5,838 bases of DNA, taken from NCBI GenBank assembly GCA_003218345.1, contig QHNF01000043.1:1-5838 (forward strand), written 5' to 3'. The translations under genes and the position numbers were made by a program. The stretch is from Verrucomicrobiota bacterium (GTDB lineage: Bacteria; Verrucomicrobiota; Verrucomicrobiia; Chthoniobacterales; UBA10450). This document shows, one piece after another, positions 5,809 through 5,838 of this stretch. The notes below the pieces were generated by a model. That model saw nothing but the letters and a program-made list of their open reading frames with translations, had not been told where the DNA came from and did no database searches. The number at the start of each line of letters is the position of its first letter. Within the stretch, counting starts at the first letter, position 1.

Positions 5809-5838
5809 AGATAGAATTTCCGCGTTGTGCAGCGAGTT
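5805..5838 (+). CDS. Possible start of a gene running off the right edge
   Basis: ATG 5805 begins a frame (MKIEFPRCAAS) that stays open to the window end. GGAGGG at 5797-5802 is the best Shine-Dalgarno-like sequence in the window, though only two bases from the ATG. The ATG overlaps the TGA of the preceding open frame as ATGA, an arrangement common in translationally coupled genes. Only 11 codons are visible, so nothing can be said about function. Confidence 0.2.
   Translation, partial: MKIEFPRCAAS

Larger units (their letters stand above)
5313..5838. other. 526-base low-coding stretch to the right edge
   Basis: The left half (to about 5540) is AT-richer and holds two inverted repeats, annotated separately. 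The right half is GC-richer, and several frames on both strands stay open for about 190-230 bases, none with a recognisable domain. It has small GC-rich hairpins: 5620-5632 (GCGGA-GTT-TCCGC), 5646-5659 (GACCG-GAAT-CGGTC) and 5723-5743 (TGCGGA/TCCGCA). No tRNA, rRNA, CRISPR or IS end was recognised. Confidence 0.5.

Noticed and set aside
5313..5838. CRISPR array or insertion-sequence end
   Set aside because: No regularly spaced direct repeats, no transposase fragment and no terminal inverted repeat pair with target duplication.

Overview
The window comes from a bacterial chromosome of moderately high GC (mid-50s percent by eye). The well-supported genes are all on the + strand and together form an acyl-CoA oxidation and electron-transfer module. 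No phylogenetic marker is present. The ETF/iron-sulfur genes suggest a respiring bacterium, probably menaquinone-using. Phyla such as Acidobacteriota or Verrucomicrobiota are possible, but this is only a guess.

Layout. Positions 1-854 hold the C-terminal three quarters of an acyl-CoA dehydrogenase, cut by the left edge. After 19 bases comes etfB (874-1614), and after another 40 bases etfA (1655-2608). A 142-base gap containing two small dyads precedes a 657-residue membrane iron-sulfur/CCG-domain oxidoreductase (2751-4724). This protein resembles the ETF:menaquinone oxidoreductases (EMO type). From 4725 onward the gene density collapses. There is a 318-base stretch with no convincing gene, then a small minus-strand gene of unknown function (5043-5312), then 526 bases with inverted repeats and at best gene fragments.

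How the genes work together. The dehydrogenase removes two electrons from an acyl thioester onto its FAD. The EtfA/EtfB heterodimer collects them; its EtfB has the AMP-binding motif of housekeeping, non-bifurcating ETFs. The membrane protein probably takes electrons from ETF through its iron-sulfur and CCG-domain centres, passes them over b-type haem in its NarI-like membrane part, and reduces the quinone pool. It would do the job that the flavoprotein ETF-QO does in mitochondria and many proteobacteria. No ETF-QO (FixC-like) gene is visible here.

I see no new defence, mobile or RNA system. The points most worth a second look are: the probable relocation of the catalytic glutamate in the dehydrogenase; the adjacent EMO-type gene with its atypical first CCG domain; a long imperfect inverted repeat just upstream of the small minus-strand gene; and an open, startless + strand frame at 5575-5808 whose stop overlaps a possible start (ATGA) at the right edge.
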